Positions 55,679 to 64,000 of a stretch of DNA of 64,000 nt are shown here, piece by piece; the first letter of the stretch is position 1; every line of letters starts with the position of its first letter. The translations under genes were made by a program, and so were the position numbers. Source of the DNA: an uncultured Pantoea sp. GTDB lineage: Bacteria > Pseudomonadota > Gammaproteobacteria > Enterobacterales > Enterobacteriaceae. The notes under the pieces are model-generated. The model saw only the letters and a program-made list of their open reading frames with translations. It made no database searches and was not told where the DNA came from. The stretch spans positions 1-64,000 of the forward strand of contig CAJYKU010000039.1 in the NCBI GenBank assembly GCA_913775175.1, in the 5' to 3' direction.

Positions 55679-56635
55679 ATGAGTCACTATGAAGATTTAA
55701 CCAGCGAACTTCTGATGGGAATGCGCCTGTATGGCGTGAAATATCAGCGTATCGCACTGCACGCTCCCTTTGGCCTGCAGTATGACGACATGCCAGGTCG
55801 GGCACAGCTGCATTTTGTCGGGCGCGGTTCGCTTCTGCTGCGCTCCGCCTCCGGCGCGCTCTATCCGTTACAGGCTGGTGATGCACTGCTGGTGCCACAT
55901 GGCAAATCACATGCTCTGATCTCCGATGAAGCCGCCATGTGTGAACCCATTGCGACCTTTAACAGTAAACCACTCTGTGACACGGTTTGCGCCATTAACG
56001 ATATGGCAGAAAGCGATCTCTGTCCGGCAGACAGTGATGTGATTCTGTTCAGCGCCTGTATGGCCTTTGAGCTGGGTGGCATGCAGCCGCTGGTGCATAC
56101 CATGCCCGATGTTATGCTGGTAAGTACGCTGCTGGCACAGTACCCGGAAATCCAGCCAATCCTCGACGCCATGGAGCGCGAAACGCGCCAGCGCAAAGCG
56201 GGTTTCGCCGGTATTTTGTCGCGGCTGGCTGACGTCGTTGCAGCACAGATTGTACGCGGCTGGGTGGAAAATGGCTGCGGTGCTGGTAGCGGACTGGTAC
56301 AGGCACTGCGCGATCCGCGTCTGAGTCAGGCAATGGCGGCGATGCATCGCGCGCCCGGAGAAAACTGGACGGTGGAACGGCTGGCACGCGAATCTGGCAG
56401 CTCCCGTTCAGTGTTCGCCGCCCGCTTTCAGCACGCCACCGGTATGACACCGCTGCGCTATCTGACAGAGCTGCGGATGCGACTGGCAACTGAGCGCATT
56501 GTTAATCAGGGCGAGCCGGCAGAGAGCGTGGCCTTTAGCCTGGGCTACGGTTCGCTGGCGGCCTTTAGCCGCGCGTTTAAACGCGTGGTCGGAACACCGC
56601 CCGGCGCACTGCGCGCCGGACGTGAAGTAGCATAA
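55679..56635 (+). CDS. AraC-family regulator with cupin domain
   Basis: A 318-aa regulator. The N-terminal cupin-like sensing domain (about 20-185) contains G-R-A-Q-L-H-F-V and L-Q-A-G-D-A-L-L-V-P-H-G. The C-terminal AraC double helix-turn-helix (about 215-312) has L-A-R-E-S-G-S-S-R-S-V-F-A-A-R-F and V-A-F-S-L-G-Y-G-S-L-A-A-F-S-R-A-F-K. Proteins of this cupin_6/AraC type often control a divergent MFS exporter, and the NepI-like gene lies 106 bp away. Upstream SD is weak; the ATG at 55679 is the first in frame. Confidence 0.92.
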   Translation: MSHYEDLTSELLMGMRLYGVKYQRIALHAPFGLQYDDMPGRAQLHFVGRGSLLLRSASGALYPLQAGDALLVPHGKSHALISDEAAMCEPIATFNSKPLCDTVCAINDMAESDLCPADSDVILFSACMAFELGGMQPLVHTMPDVMLVSTLLAQYPEIQPILDAMERETRQRKAGFAGILSRLADVVAAQIVRGWVENGCGAGSGLVQALRDPRLSQAMAAMHRAPGENWTVERLARESGSSRSVFAARFQHATGMTPLRYLTELRMRLATERIVNQGEPAESVAFSLGYGSLAAFSRAFKRVVGTPPGALRAGREVA

Positions 56636-56637
56636 CG

Positions 56638-58182
56638 CTAGCGAAAGACGCTGATCGCTTCTACCAGCCGATTAGCCTGATGTGCCATCCGGCTGGAGGC
56701 CTCGGCGCCTTCCGCCACACGCGCCGCATTTTGATGAGTAATTGTGTCGAGATCCTCTACCGCGATACTCACTTCGCTGAGTGCTGTTGCCTGTCCGGCC
56801 GTGGCAGCACTGATCTGCGAAATCAGCGTAGTCACATTCTGTACCTGGCTGACAATATCCTGCATAGTGCGGCCAGCCGCATCAGCATAGTCACTTCCGG
56901 ACTGCACGCGGCTGGCACTGGTTTCAACCAATGCTTTAATCTCGCTGGCGGCTTTTGCACTGCGCTGGGCCAGATTGCGTACCTCTCCGGCCACTACTGC
57001 GAAACCTTTACCCTGCTCGCCAGCGCGCGCCGCTTCTACGGCGGCATTCAGCGCCAGGATATTGGTCTGAAACGCAATGCTGTCGATCACACTGGTAATG
57101 CTGGCGATACGTTTTGAGCTGTCAGCAATCTCCTGCATCATGCCAGCCATCTCCTGCATCACTTCGCCACCCCTGATTGCCGCGTGGCTGGTCGTGCCTG
57201 ACAGGGCATTGACCTTACTGGCAGTTTCAGTGTTGCTCTGTACAGTAGCGGTCATCGCGTGCATGGTGGTAGCAGTTTGCTGGACATTAGCTGCCGTCTG
57301 TTCCGTATGGCGACTCAGCTCGCTATTGCTGTGCGCCATCTTATCGCTGGCGCTGAGGACATTTATGGCCTGGCCGCTGACATCATCCACCAGCCAGCGA
57401 AACATCAGGCCGAGCTGACCAATCGCACGCAGTGTCATCCCAATCTCATCGACGCGATCGGGATGGTCAACATTGTGATCGTTGCCGGTTGCCACACTCA
57501 GCGCCTGCTGACACATTCGCTCAATCGGACGTGCAATCTGCTGCTCCAGCCAGAGTGCGGTCAGAAACAGAAAAAGCGCCATCGCCACGCTAAAGCCACC
57601 CAGCGCCAGTGCACTCATTCCGGCTCCCCATGCGCTAAATACCGCCAATGGCAACAGCAGCAGTAGCGCGGAGCGAATGCGCCAGCGCAACGGCAGTGTT
57701 TTTAACAGCGAACCGGCGCGCCGCCATCCGCTGCCGATTATTAACCCTTTATGAAAACGGCGACCGCTGCTGCGACCTGCACGAAAATCGCGGTAGACTG
57801 CGTCCGCTTTTGCGATTTCTGCCGCATCAGGCCGCGTACGCACAGACATATAGCCGCGTACGCATCCTTCGCGTACTACCGGTACCGCATTTGCGCGTAC
57901 CCAGTAGTGGTCACCATTTTTGCGACGATTTTTTACCAGCGCACTCCAGGGTTCCCCCTGTTTCAGGGTTTGCCACATATCTGCAAATGCCTCGGGCGGC
58001 ATATCGGGGTGGCGTACCATATTGTGGGACTGGCCATTTATCTCTTCCGGGCTAAAGCCACTGACCGCAATAAAGGCATCGTTGGCGTAGGTGATATGGC
58101 TGTTGAGATCGGTGGTAGACATTAACGTGGCATTATCATCAACGATAAATTCACGCTGCGTGACAGGCTGGTTATGGCGCAT
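56638..58182 (-). CDS. aer: Aer-like aerotaxis receptor (PAS, methyl-accepting)
   Basis: A 514-aa receptor read from ATG 58182 (GGGA 8 nt upstream; the ATG 21 nt earlier has no SD). The N-terminal PAS domain (about 10-115) has the Aer-type F-A-D-M-W-Q and Y-W-V-R-A-N-A. A membrane anchor lies at about 165-205, then HAMP and the cytoplasmic signalling hairpin with the ultra-conserved [25 protein letters not shown]. No periplasmic ligand domain is present. It senses redox through bound FAD and signals to CheA/CheW. No chemotaxis operon is here. Confidence 0.92.
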   Translation of the reverse strand: MRHNQPVTQREFIVDDNATLMSTTDLNSHITYANDAFIAVSGFSPEEINGQSHNMVRHPDMPPEAFADMWQTLKQGEPWSALVKNRRKNGDHYWVRANAVPVVREGCVRGYMSVRTRPDAAEIAKADAVYRDFRAGRSSGRRFHKGLIIGSGWRRAGSLLKTLPLRWRIRSALLLLLPLAVFSAWGAGMSALALGGFSVAMALFLFLTALWLEQQIARPIERMCQQALSVATGNDHNVDHPDRVDEIGMTLRAIGQLGLMFRWLVDDVSGQAINVLSASDKMAHSNSELSRHTEQTAANVQQTATTMHAMTATVQSNTETASKVNALSGTTSHAAIRGGEVMQEMAGMMQEIADSSKRIASITSVIDSIAFQTNILALNAAVEAARAGEQGKGFAVVAGEVRNLAQRSAKAASEIKALVETSASRVQSGSDYADAAGRTMQDIVSQVQNVTTLISQISAATAGQATALSEVSIAVEDLDTITHQNAARVAEGAEASSRMAHQANRLVEAISVFR

Positions 58183-58443
58183 GTATGGTCCCTGCTTATT
58201 CATGCTGATAAAAATTACGCTGGATCTATCGGCTGAATAGCAGAACGATTTAAGGATTAGTGAGCTGTTTTTGTATAATCAGAACGATATTTCTTATTAA
58301 CACTCTGTTTTTAAGTGGATTATTTTAGAAGCATTGCATGCCGTAATCGGGCCTGGAATCGTACTGATCCGCGCCAGTAAAGAAGATCCAAACCGGCAGG
58401 ACGCAACCCTCTGTATACGCCCGGTTGCGCCCGCTATCGCTGC

Positions 58444-59883
58444 TTAGTGTAAATCGACGTTTTTAACGCCCCACCACCAGGTGAAAATAAATCCACCGAT
58501 CCACGCGACAGCCAGGCCCGCCAGATAGACAGCCATGCCTGCAAAGATCCCCTGCGCCGAGGTCATCAGTGGCAGCGTGACCAGGCCAGAGGGCCCGAAC
58601 ACGGTATTCATTCCGACCGGTAAACCAAGCCATGCTACCAGGCCAATAAAGAATCCACCCAGTGCGCCACCGCCACAGGCCGTAATAAAAGGCTTGAGCC
58701 GTGGCAGCGTTACACCATAAATCAGCGGCTCACCGACGCCGAGCAGCCCTGGCACAATCGCCCCTTTAATCTGATTGCGCAGCAGTGAATGCGGAGCGGC
58801 TTTACACCAGAGCGCCAGCGCAGCGCCGACCTGGCCTGCTCCCGCCATCGCCAGAATCGGAAACAGAGAGTTAAAACCCTGGGTTTCCATCAGCGCAAAG
58901 TAGACCGGAATAAAGCCCTGATGGATACCAAACATCACGGCAATCAGAAACAGCCCTGCCAGCAGCGCACAGCCAAATGGATTGCTATTGAGGTGGATAA
59001 ACAGCCAGGACATACCCTTAAACAGTTCACCACCGAGCGGCATAATCAGGGTAAACGTGATGGCACCGGTAATGAGTAAGGTCAGCAACGAGGTCAGGAT
59101 CATATCCAGATTATCGGGAATAATTTTGCGCAGCTGCTGTTCGATCCAGGCACCAAAGATCGCCGCCAGCAACACGCCAATAATATTACCGCGCGGGTCG
59201 ATCGCCAGGCCATAAAACGTCTCCATCCCGCTATAGTAGCCAGCTGTAGCGGCGGGGTCATAACCCAGTAAGAAGAGCGAGGCGATAATGGCACCGTTAA
59301 CGCCGGTACCGCCAAACGCTTTTTGCGCATTATAACCAATCAGGATCGTAAGAAAGGTAAACAGCCCTTTGCCGAATACTTTCATATAGGCCACAGTCGA
59401 CAGCAGCCAGGAAGCGTGTTCCGTAGTATCACCAGAATGGACTAGCTGCCCGAGCAGGGTAGCAAATCCCAGCAGCAGCCCGGCACCAATAAATCCTGGG
59501 ATAAGCGGCGTAAATATTGTGGCGAAGCAGGCGAGAAAACGGTGCAGTGCGCTGCTCTGCTGTGCCTTTATCTGCTGTTTTTTCGCCTGCGCAATGCTTT
59601 GCAGATCCTGTTGCGGTGCGTACTCAGACCTCTGGAGCAGCAGCTGCATTTTCTCTGCTGCAGTCTGCGCTTTCCCTGGCCCCAGCACAATCTGCAGCTG
59701 CGTGTCACTGCTGATAACGCCAAGTACGCCTGGCAGCTGCTTCAGGCTGGCGCAGTCAGCCTGAGTGGCATCAGCCAGCGTCAGACGTAGTCGCGTCATA
59801 CAGTTGCTGCAGGTAAGGATATTTGCGCTGCCACCTGCGGCACGCAGAATGTCGCGCAGCAGTGATTCCGTTATGGCGGCCAT
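58444..59883 (-). CDS. murP: PTS N-acetylmuramic acid-specific EIIBC component
   Basis: A 479-aa PTS permease. The N-terminal EIIB domain has the phospho-Cys 28 in S-N-C-M-T-R-L-R. The EIIC domain (about 110-470) has about 10 helices and [11 protein letters not shown]. No EIIA is fused, so EIIA-Glc should serve it, as for E. coli MurP. It imports MurNAc as MurNAc 6-phosphate, which MurQ then cleaves. The start overlaps the murQ stop (TGATG). A 240-bp gap with an inverted repeat CGCAACC/GGTTGCG lies downstream. Confidence 0.95.
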   Translation of the reverse strand: MAAITESLLRDILRAAGGSANILTCSNCMTRLRLTLADATQADCASLKQLPGVLGVISSDTQLQIVLGPGKAQTAAEKMQLLLQRSEYAPQQDLQSIAQAKKQQIKAQQSSALHRFLACFATIFTPLIPGFIGAGLLLGFATLLGQLVHSGDTTEHASWLLSTVAYMKVFGKGLFTFLTILIGYNAQKAFGGTGVNGAIIASLFLLGYDPAATAGYYSGMETFYGLAIDPRGNIIGVLLAAIFGAWIEQQLRKIIPDNLDMILTSLLTLLITGAITFTLIMPLGGELFKGMSWLFIHLNSNPFGCALLAGLFLIAVMFGIHQGFIPVYFALMETQGFNSLFPILAMAGAGQVGAALALWCKAAPHSLLRNQIKGAIVPGLLGVGEPLIYGVTLPRLKPFITACGGGALGGFFIGLVAWLGLPVGMNTVFGPSGLVTLPLMTSAQGIFAGMAVYLAGLAVAWIGGFIFTWWWGVKNVDLH

Positions 59884-60794
59884 CAGCGTGCTCCCGGATT
59901 GCGCAATGCCTGACGGATAAAGCCGCGATTCTGCTTCAGCAGCGCGTGCGCATCTTCGGCACTGAGATCTGCCAGCACCATAACAATCGCCGTTTTACAG
60001 TGGCCATGACAGGCGGCCAGTGCCTGCTCAGCCGTGGCATCATCACACTCAGTAGCCTGCTTAACGATATTGATCTGGCGCTGTATCAGCTTCTGATTAG
60101 TGGCTTCCACATCAACCATCAGGTTGCCGTACACTTTACCGCTGCGGATCATGGCACCGGTAGTGAGCATATTCAGCACCAGCTTTTGCGCTGTACCCGC
60201 TTTTAACCGGGATGAGCCAGTGATCACTTCCGGCCCCACGACTGGCGTAAGGGCAATATCTGCTGCCTGCGACAACGGGCTATCGGGATTACAGCTTAGT
60301 GCTGCCGTAAAAGCGCCCTGCTCGCGGGCATAGGCCAGCGCCCCCAGCACATAGGGCGTACGTCCACTGGCTGCTATTCCCACCAGCACATCACGGTGGT
60401 TAAAGCCCAGCGTCTGTAAATCCTGAGCCCCCTGCCCGACGTTATCTTCAGCATTCTCTACTGCCTGCAGGATGGCGCGATGCCCGCCAGCAATTAATCC
60501 CACGACCTGCTCTGGTGGCGTACCAAAAGTCGGCGGACATTCACTTGCATCCAGAATCCCCAGACGACCCGACGTACCGGCCCCGCAGTAGATCAGCCGC
60601 CCGCCCTGACTAAACGCCGTGACGATAGCCTCCACCACACTAGCGATTTGCGGCACGATCGCTTCAACCGCCAGCGCGACTTTTTTATCTTCGTTATTGA
60701 TTACGCGCAGCATCTCCTCAGTGCTGAGTTCATCAATATTCTGGCTGGCCGGATTGCGACCTTCGGTGATCATCTGCTGCAGATCAATTTTCAT
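59883..60794 (-). CDS. murQ: N-acetylmuramic acid 6-phosphate etherase
   Basis: A 303-aa SIS-domain enzyme that cleaves the lactyl ether of MurNAc 6-phosphate to give GlcNAc 6-phosphate and D-lactate in peptidoglycan recycling. The SIS core has [11 protein letters not shown] and the catalytic Glu 85 in D-A-S-E-C-P-P-T. Length fits E. coli MurQ (298 aa). GAGGCG precedes the ATG at 60794. It forms an operon with murP; the repressor MurR, next to murQ in E. coli, is not in this window. Confidence 0.96.
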   Translation of the reverse strand: MKIDLQQMITEGRNPASQNIDELSTEEMLRVINNEDKKVALAVEAIVPQIASVVEAIVTAFSQGGRLIYCGAGTSGRLGILDASECPPTFGTPPEQVVGLIAGGHRAILQAVENAEDNVGQGAQDLQTLGFNHRDVLVGIAASGRTPYVLGALAYAREQGAFTAALSCNPDSPLSQAADIALTPVVGPEVITGSSRLKAGTAQKLVLNMLTTGAMIRSGKVYGNLMVDVEATNQKLIQRQINIVKQATECDDATAEQALAACHGHCKTAIVMVLADLSAEDAHALLKQNRGFIRQALRNPGAR

Positions 60795-60807
60795 AGCACG
60801 CCTCAGG

Positions 60808-60820
60808 GAATAATTTATTC
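60808..60820. promoter_or_regulatory. Palindrome in murQ leader, candidate repressor site
   Basis: A perfect 13-bp palindrome, GAATAATTTATTC, ends 14 bp ahead of the murQ start codon, overlapping the region between promoter and SD. It is well placed for an RpiR-type repressor such as MurR, although the MurR consensus was not checked. Confidence 0.4.
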
Positions 60821-60895
60821 AAAAAAACTTATACCATAAAGAATTGTTAATTCGTTTAGCAGGTGAAAAATTATTTGAGTTTTGCCGCAGCAGCT

Positions 60896-60922
60896 ATAAA
60901 AAAACCCGCCAGCGGCGGGTTT
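60896..60922 (-). terminator. Intrinsic terminator of gltP
   Basis: AACCCGCC (60903-60910) pairs with GGCGGGTT (60914-60921), 3-nt loop. On the minus strand it is followed by a run of seven Ts. It lies 21 nt after the gltP stop and blocks read-through into murQ. Confidence 0.9.
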
Positions 60923-60942
60923 ATCAGCGTGAGTCAGTGAGC

Positions 60943-62244
60943 TTAGCGTACCCGCTGCGTGCGCAGCTGCAGCTCATAAGCCTCTGCCTGTTTTGCATCA
61001 AACTGGTTTTCCCAGCGAGCAATAACCAGCACAGCCAGGGCATTTCCCACCACGTTCAGCGCAGTACGGGCCATATCCATAATGCGGTCAACACCGGCAA
61101 TAAACGCCAGCCCTTCCAGCGGAATACCTACGCTGCCCAGCGTTGCCAGCAGTACTACAAAGGAGACACCCGGCACACCGGCGATACCTTTTGAGGTCAC
61201 CATCAGTGTCAGCACCAGAATAATCTCGTCACTCAGTGACAGATCAATGCCATACAGCTGAGCGATAAAGATTGCCGCAATACTCTGATACAGCGTAGAA
61301 CCATCCAGATTAAACGAATAACCGGTTGGCACCACAAAGCTGGTGATCGCTTTTGGCGCGCCATAGGCTTCCATTTTCTGCATGATACGTGGCAGTACGG
61401 TTTCCGAGCTGGAGGTTGAGTAAGCCAGGATCAGCTCATCTTTCAGGATGCGCATCAGCGTGGTGATACGCAGCTTACAGAAGCGTGCCACCGCACCCAG
61501 CACCACAAAGGCGAAAAACAGAATAGCCACATATACCAGCAGAACCAGCTTCGCCAGCGGATAAAGCGAGGCAAAACCAAAGTTAGCAATCGTCACCGCG
61601 ATCAGCGCGAACACCCCTACCGGCGCGTAACGCATAATCATATGCGTGACTTTAAACATGGTTTCAGAAACCGCGCGGAACACGCCTACCAGCGGATCAC
61701 GATGCTCAGACGGCAGCGCTGATAATCCCATGCCAAACAGCACCGAGAAGAAAATAATCGGCAGCATGTCACCCTTCACCAGTGAAGCGAAGATGTTCTG
61801 TGGGATCAGCGACAGTATGGTACTCACCAGTCCGTGAGGCGCATTTTGTACCGCCTCCGTTGTGGCTTCATATTTAGAGATATCCACCGTTACCAGCGTT
61901 GACATATCGATGCCGCTACCAGGCTGGAACACGTTAGCCAGCGTAATGCCGACCACAATGGCAATGGTGGTAATCACTTCGAAATAGACAATGGTTTTTA
62001 CCCCGATACGTCCAAGTTTTTTCGCATCTCCGACACCGGCAATGCCAACTATCAGCGAGGAAATAACAATCGGCACCACAATCATCTTGATCAGATGAAT
62101 GAAGATATCACCGGCAGGGGTAAGAATATTAGTGATTATCCATTCACGATCGTCTGGCTGATTATGCAGCACAGTTCCGACAACAATACCAAGAACCAGG
62201 GCAAGCAGGATCTGCCAGGCGAGGGTGAGTTTAAAACCTTTCAT
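60943..62244 (-). CDS. gltP: Glutamate/aspartate:proton symporter GltP
   Basis: A 433-aa dicarboxylate/amino-acid:cation symporter of the DAACS family, matching E. coli GltP. The re-entrant loop serine motif S-T-S-S-S-E-T, N-L-D-G-S in TM7, and G-V-P-G in HP2 are present. It imports glutamate and aspartate with protons. GAGGAAA lies upstream of the ATG at 62244. It is divergent from acs across 577 bp. Confidence 0.96.
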   Translation of the reverse strand: MKGFKLTLAWQILLALVLGIVVGTVLHNQPDDREWIITNILTPAGDIFIHLIKMIVVPIVISSLIVGIAGVGDAKKLGRIGVKTIVYFEVITTIAIVVGITLANVFQPGSGIDMSTLVTVDISKYEATTEAVQNAPHGLVSTILSLIPQNIFASLVKGDMLPIIFFSVLFGMGLSALPSEHRDPLVGVFRAVSETMFKVTHMIMRYAPVGVFALIAVTIANFGFASLYPLAKLVLLVYVAILFFAFVVLGAVARFCKLRITTLMRILKDELILAYSTSSSETVLPRIMQKMEAYGAPKAITSFVVPTGYSFNLDGSTLYQSIAAIFIAQLYGIDLSLSDEIILVLTLMVTSKGIAGVPGVSFVVLLATLGSVGIPLEGLAFIAGVDRIMDMARTALNVVGNALAVLVIARWENQFDAKQAEAYELQLRTQRVR

Positions 62245-62821
62245 AACGCGTTATTTCCTCAGTTAAAACCCCTTTGCTCTGCTGCGAAGGTGCAGAAGAT
62301 AGTACACACAGGGAAGTGAGCAAAAGCCCGATAAAATAGAGGGTTATAATGGACTGTATCCCGCTTTTTTCTGCCGGAAACTTGCTCCAGCGCAAAGATG
62401 CAGCCTGAATTGATACCTGCTGAACAGGGGCGAGATAAGTACCATTTTCACTACGGTAAATGCAACCCCCGGGGCGATAGCTTAAAACCTGCGCATCTGT
62501 ACAGCATAAAGTGCTGTTGCGGTGTAATGCCGATAACCCGCTGTTATGAAAAGCGTTAATACGATAATTTTTCGCATAGCTATTCAAATTTGCTGCTTTT
62601 TTCTACCCGCTCGTTTGCTGAAAAATTAATCAACATATTGCTTCCTGACCACTGCTACCGCCGGGTAAGATGATTTTTTACGTCAGTTGTTTCCGGTTTT
62701 TCAGCCGTTTTTTATGTTTTTTCAGGCCGTGATCCAGACTACAAAACCAAAACAAAGCTCTGGCCTGCTATTTAATTAACTATTGATTGACATATGATTA
62801 ACACCTTCAAGGAGATCAGCC
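62245..62821. promoter_or_regulatory. gltP-acs divergent intergenic region with candidate CRP site
   Basis: This 577-bp gap has no supported gene; a 118-codon minus-strand frame near gltP has no family resemblance or good SD and is rejected. It carries both divergent promoters. CGTGA-N6-CTACA (62728-62743) is a partial CRP match, centred about 86 bp ahead of the acs start; E. coli acs is CRP-activated. AAGGAG lies 6 nt before the acs ATG. Confidence 0.4.
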
Positions 62822-64000
62822 ATGAGCCAAATACACAAGCATCCTGTACCCGCTGCGATTGCTGCGAATGCCCTGATTAATGCCGATCAGTATGAAGCGC
62901 TCTACCAGCAGTCGGTTGATGACCCGGACACATTCTGGGGCGAGCAGGGAAAAATTCTCGACTGGATCACGCCCTATACCAGGGTTAAAAATACCTCTTT
63001 TGCGCCAGGCAATATCTCTATCCGCTGGTACGAAGATGGCACGCTTAATCTGGCAGCTAACTGCCTGGATCGCCATCTGGCTACCCGGGGCGATCATCCG
63101 GCCATTATCTGGGAAGGTGATGATGCCAGTGAAAGCAAAACACTGACTTTCCGCGAGCTGCATGCCGATGTTTGTCGCGCTGCTAATGCGTTGACGCAGC
63201 TTGGCATTAAAAAAGGTGATGTGGTCGCTATTTATATGCCAATGGTGCCCGAAGCGGCGATTGCGATGCTTGCCTGCGCCCGTATTGGCGCCGTGCACTC
63301 CGTAATTTTTGGCGGCTTCTCCCCGGAAGCGGTGGCGGGCCGCGTTATCGATAGCAGTGCAAAATTAATTATCACCGCTGACGAAGGGATCCGCGCCGGG
63401 CGCGCTATTCCGTTAAAGAAAAATGTCGATGACGCACTGGATAATCCGCAGGTCACCAGCGTCAAACATGTGCTGGTCTTTAAGCGTACCGGCAAAGCCA
63501 CAGCGTGGCATGAAGGACGCGATCTCTGGTGGCATGATGTAATAAGTCAGGCCAGCGATCGGCATGACGCTGTGGCGCTTGAAGCAGAGCATCCGCTGTT
63601 TATCCTTTACACCTCCGGCTCAACAGGCAAGCCTAAAGGCGTACTGCATACCACGGGTGGCTATCTGGTTTATGCTGCCAGCACCTTTAAATATGTCTTT
63701 GATTATCATCCTGATGATATCTACTGGTGTACCGCTGATGTTGGCTGGATCACGGGTCACAGTTATCTGCTCTACGGCCCGCTGGCCTGTGGTGCAACAA
63801 CACTGATGTTTGAAGGCGTGCCTAACTGGCCTAAACCAAGCCGGATGGCTGAAGTTGTTGATAAACATAAAGTAACCCTGCTCTATACGGCACCTACCGC
63901 TATTCGCGCTTTGATGGCAGAAGGCGACCGGGCTATTGAAGGGACCAGGCGCAGCAGCCTGCGTATCATGGGCTCAGTTGGCGAACCGATCAATCCGGAA
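62822..64000 (+). CDS. acs: Acetyl-CoA synthetase (partial, N-terminal 393 codons)
   Basis: The frame is open to the end of the window and matches E. coli Acs residue for residue over long stretches. It starts M-S-Q-I-H-K-H after AAGGAG. Visible are the G-E-Q-G-K-I-L-D-W block near residue 40, the phosphate-binding loop [11 protein letters not shown] (about 263-273), and [10 protein letters not shown] at the window edge. Acs activates acetate to acetyl-CoA via acetyl-AMP. About 260 C-terminal residues, including the acetylated lysine region, lie outside, as would any actP/yjcH partner. Confidence 0.97.
   Translation, partial: MSQIHKHPVPAAIAANALINADQYEALYQQSVDDPDTFWGEQGKILDWITPYTRVKNTSFAPGNISIRWYEDGTLNLAANCLDRHLATRGDHPAIIWEGDDASESKTLTFRELHADVCRAANALTQLGIKKGDVVAIYMPMVPEAAIAMLACARIGAVHSVIFGGFSPEAVAGRVIDSSAKLIITADEGIRAGRAIPLKKNVDDALDNPQVTSVKHVLVFKRTGKATAWHEGRDLWWHDVISQASDRHDAVALEAEHPLFILYTSGSTGKPKGVLHTTGGYLVYAASTFKYVFDYHPDDIYWCTADVGWITGHSYLLYGPLACGATTLMFEGVPNWPKPSRMAEVVDKHKVTLLYTAPTAIRALMAEGDRAIEGTRRSSLRIMGSVGEPINPE

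Noticed and set aside
62231-62587. 118-codon minus-strand frame upstream of gltP
   Set aside because: It overlaps the gltP start and its SD region, and the product resembles no family.

Overview
The window looks like a chromosomal segment of an enterobacterial gammaproteobacterium, most likely Erwiniaceae (Pantoea/Erwinia/Mixta-like). Tsx, SbmA, YghU, GltP, MurQ/MurP, Gcd and Acs read as close relatives of the E. coli proteins, but they sit beside a three-subunit periplasmic gluconate dehydrogenase and a single-chain ATP-type dihydroxyacetone kinase, which suit plant- or insect-associated enterics better than E. coli. The genus is inferred from gene content only. No rRNA, tRNA, IS element, CRISPR array or phage gene was recognised.

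Layout. (1) 1-1998: a 7-bp tandem repeat cut by the window edge, an unknown 101-aa gene, and a divergent LysR regulator. (2) 1999-25599, minus strand: one compact type VI secretion (T6SS) operon, tssA-B-C-hcp-E-F-G-clpV-vgrG, then a tip module (DUF2169+pentapeptide, pentapeptide, DUF3540, DUF4150/PAAR-like), then tssJ-K-L-M and a Met-rich 103-aa gene. All core parts are present. No toxin/immunity pair and no post-translational regulator (PpkA/PppA/Fha/TagF) is seen. (3) 25731-32407, minus strand: a seven-gene chaperone-usher fimbrial operon with two-domain tip adhesin, divergent from an exported FKBP-fold protein at 32652. (4) 33967-37469: yghU with a DUF1330 gene, an MFS exporter, and an orphan A+T-rich gene. 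(5) 37756-46876: gcd behind a leader terminator, an MdtG-like MFS, LysR, a MarA-like regulator, a QseBC/PmrAB-like two-component system, tsx with a CRP-CytR-CRP style control region, and a PhnB/YjdN-like gene. (6) 47152-51001: gluconate dehydrogenase (gamma, FAD and cytochrome c subunits). (7) 51298-58182: sbmA, dihydroxyacetone kinase, a NepI-like exporter divergent from an AraC regulator, and an Aer-like receptor. (8) 58444-64000: murQ-murP, gltP and the first 393 codons of acs.

How the genes work together. Gcd oxidises glucose to gluconate in the periplasm and the gluconate dehydrogenase takes it on to 2-ketogluconate, both feeding the respiratory chain. T6SS, fimbriae and Aer form a surface, contact and taxis set. 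MurQP, Tsx, GltP, DhaK and Acs scavenge cell-wall sugars, nucleosides, acidic amino acids, dihydroxyacetone and acetate.

The least ordinary part is the T6SS tip module: a VgrG ending in 26 unbroken 7-residue repeats, two successive pentapeptide-repeat proteins, a 62-nt gene overlap, a short Cys-containing PAAR-like cap, and a terminal gene encoding about 19 percent methionine. Start codons were re-chosen by eye from Shine-Dalgarno (SD) sites; several differ from the longest open frame.
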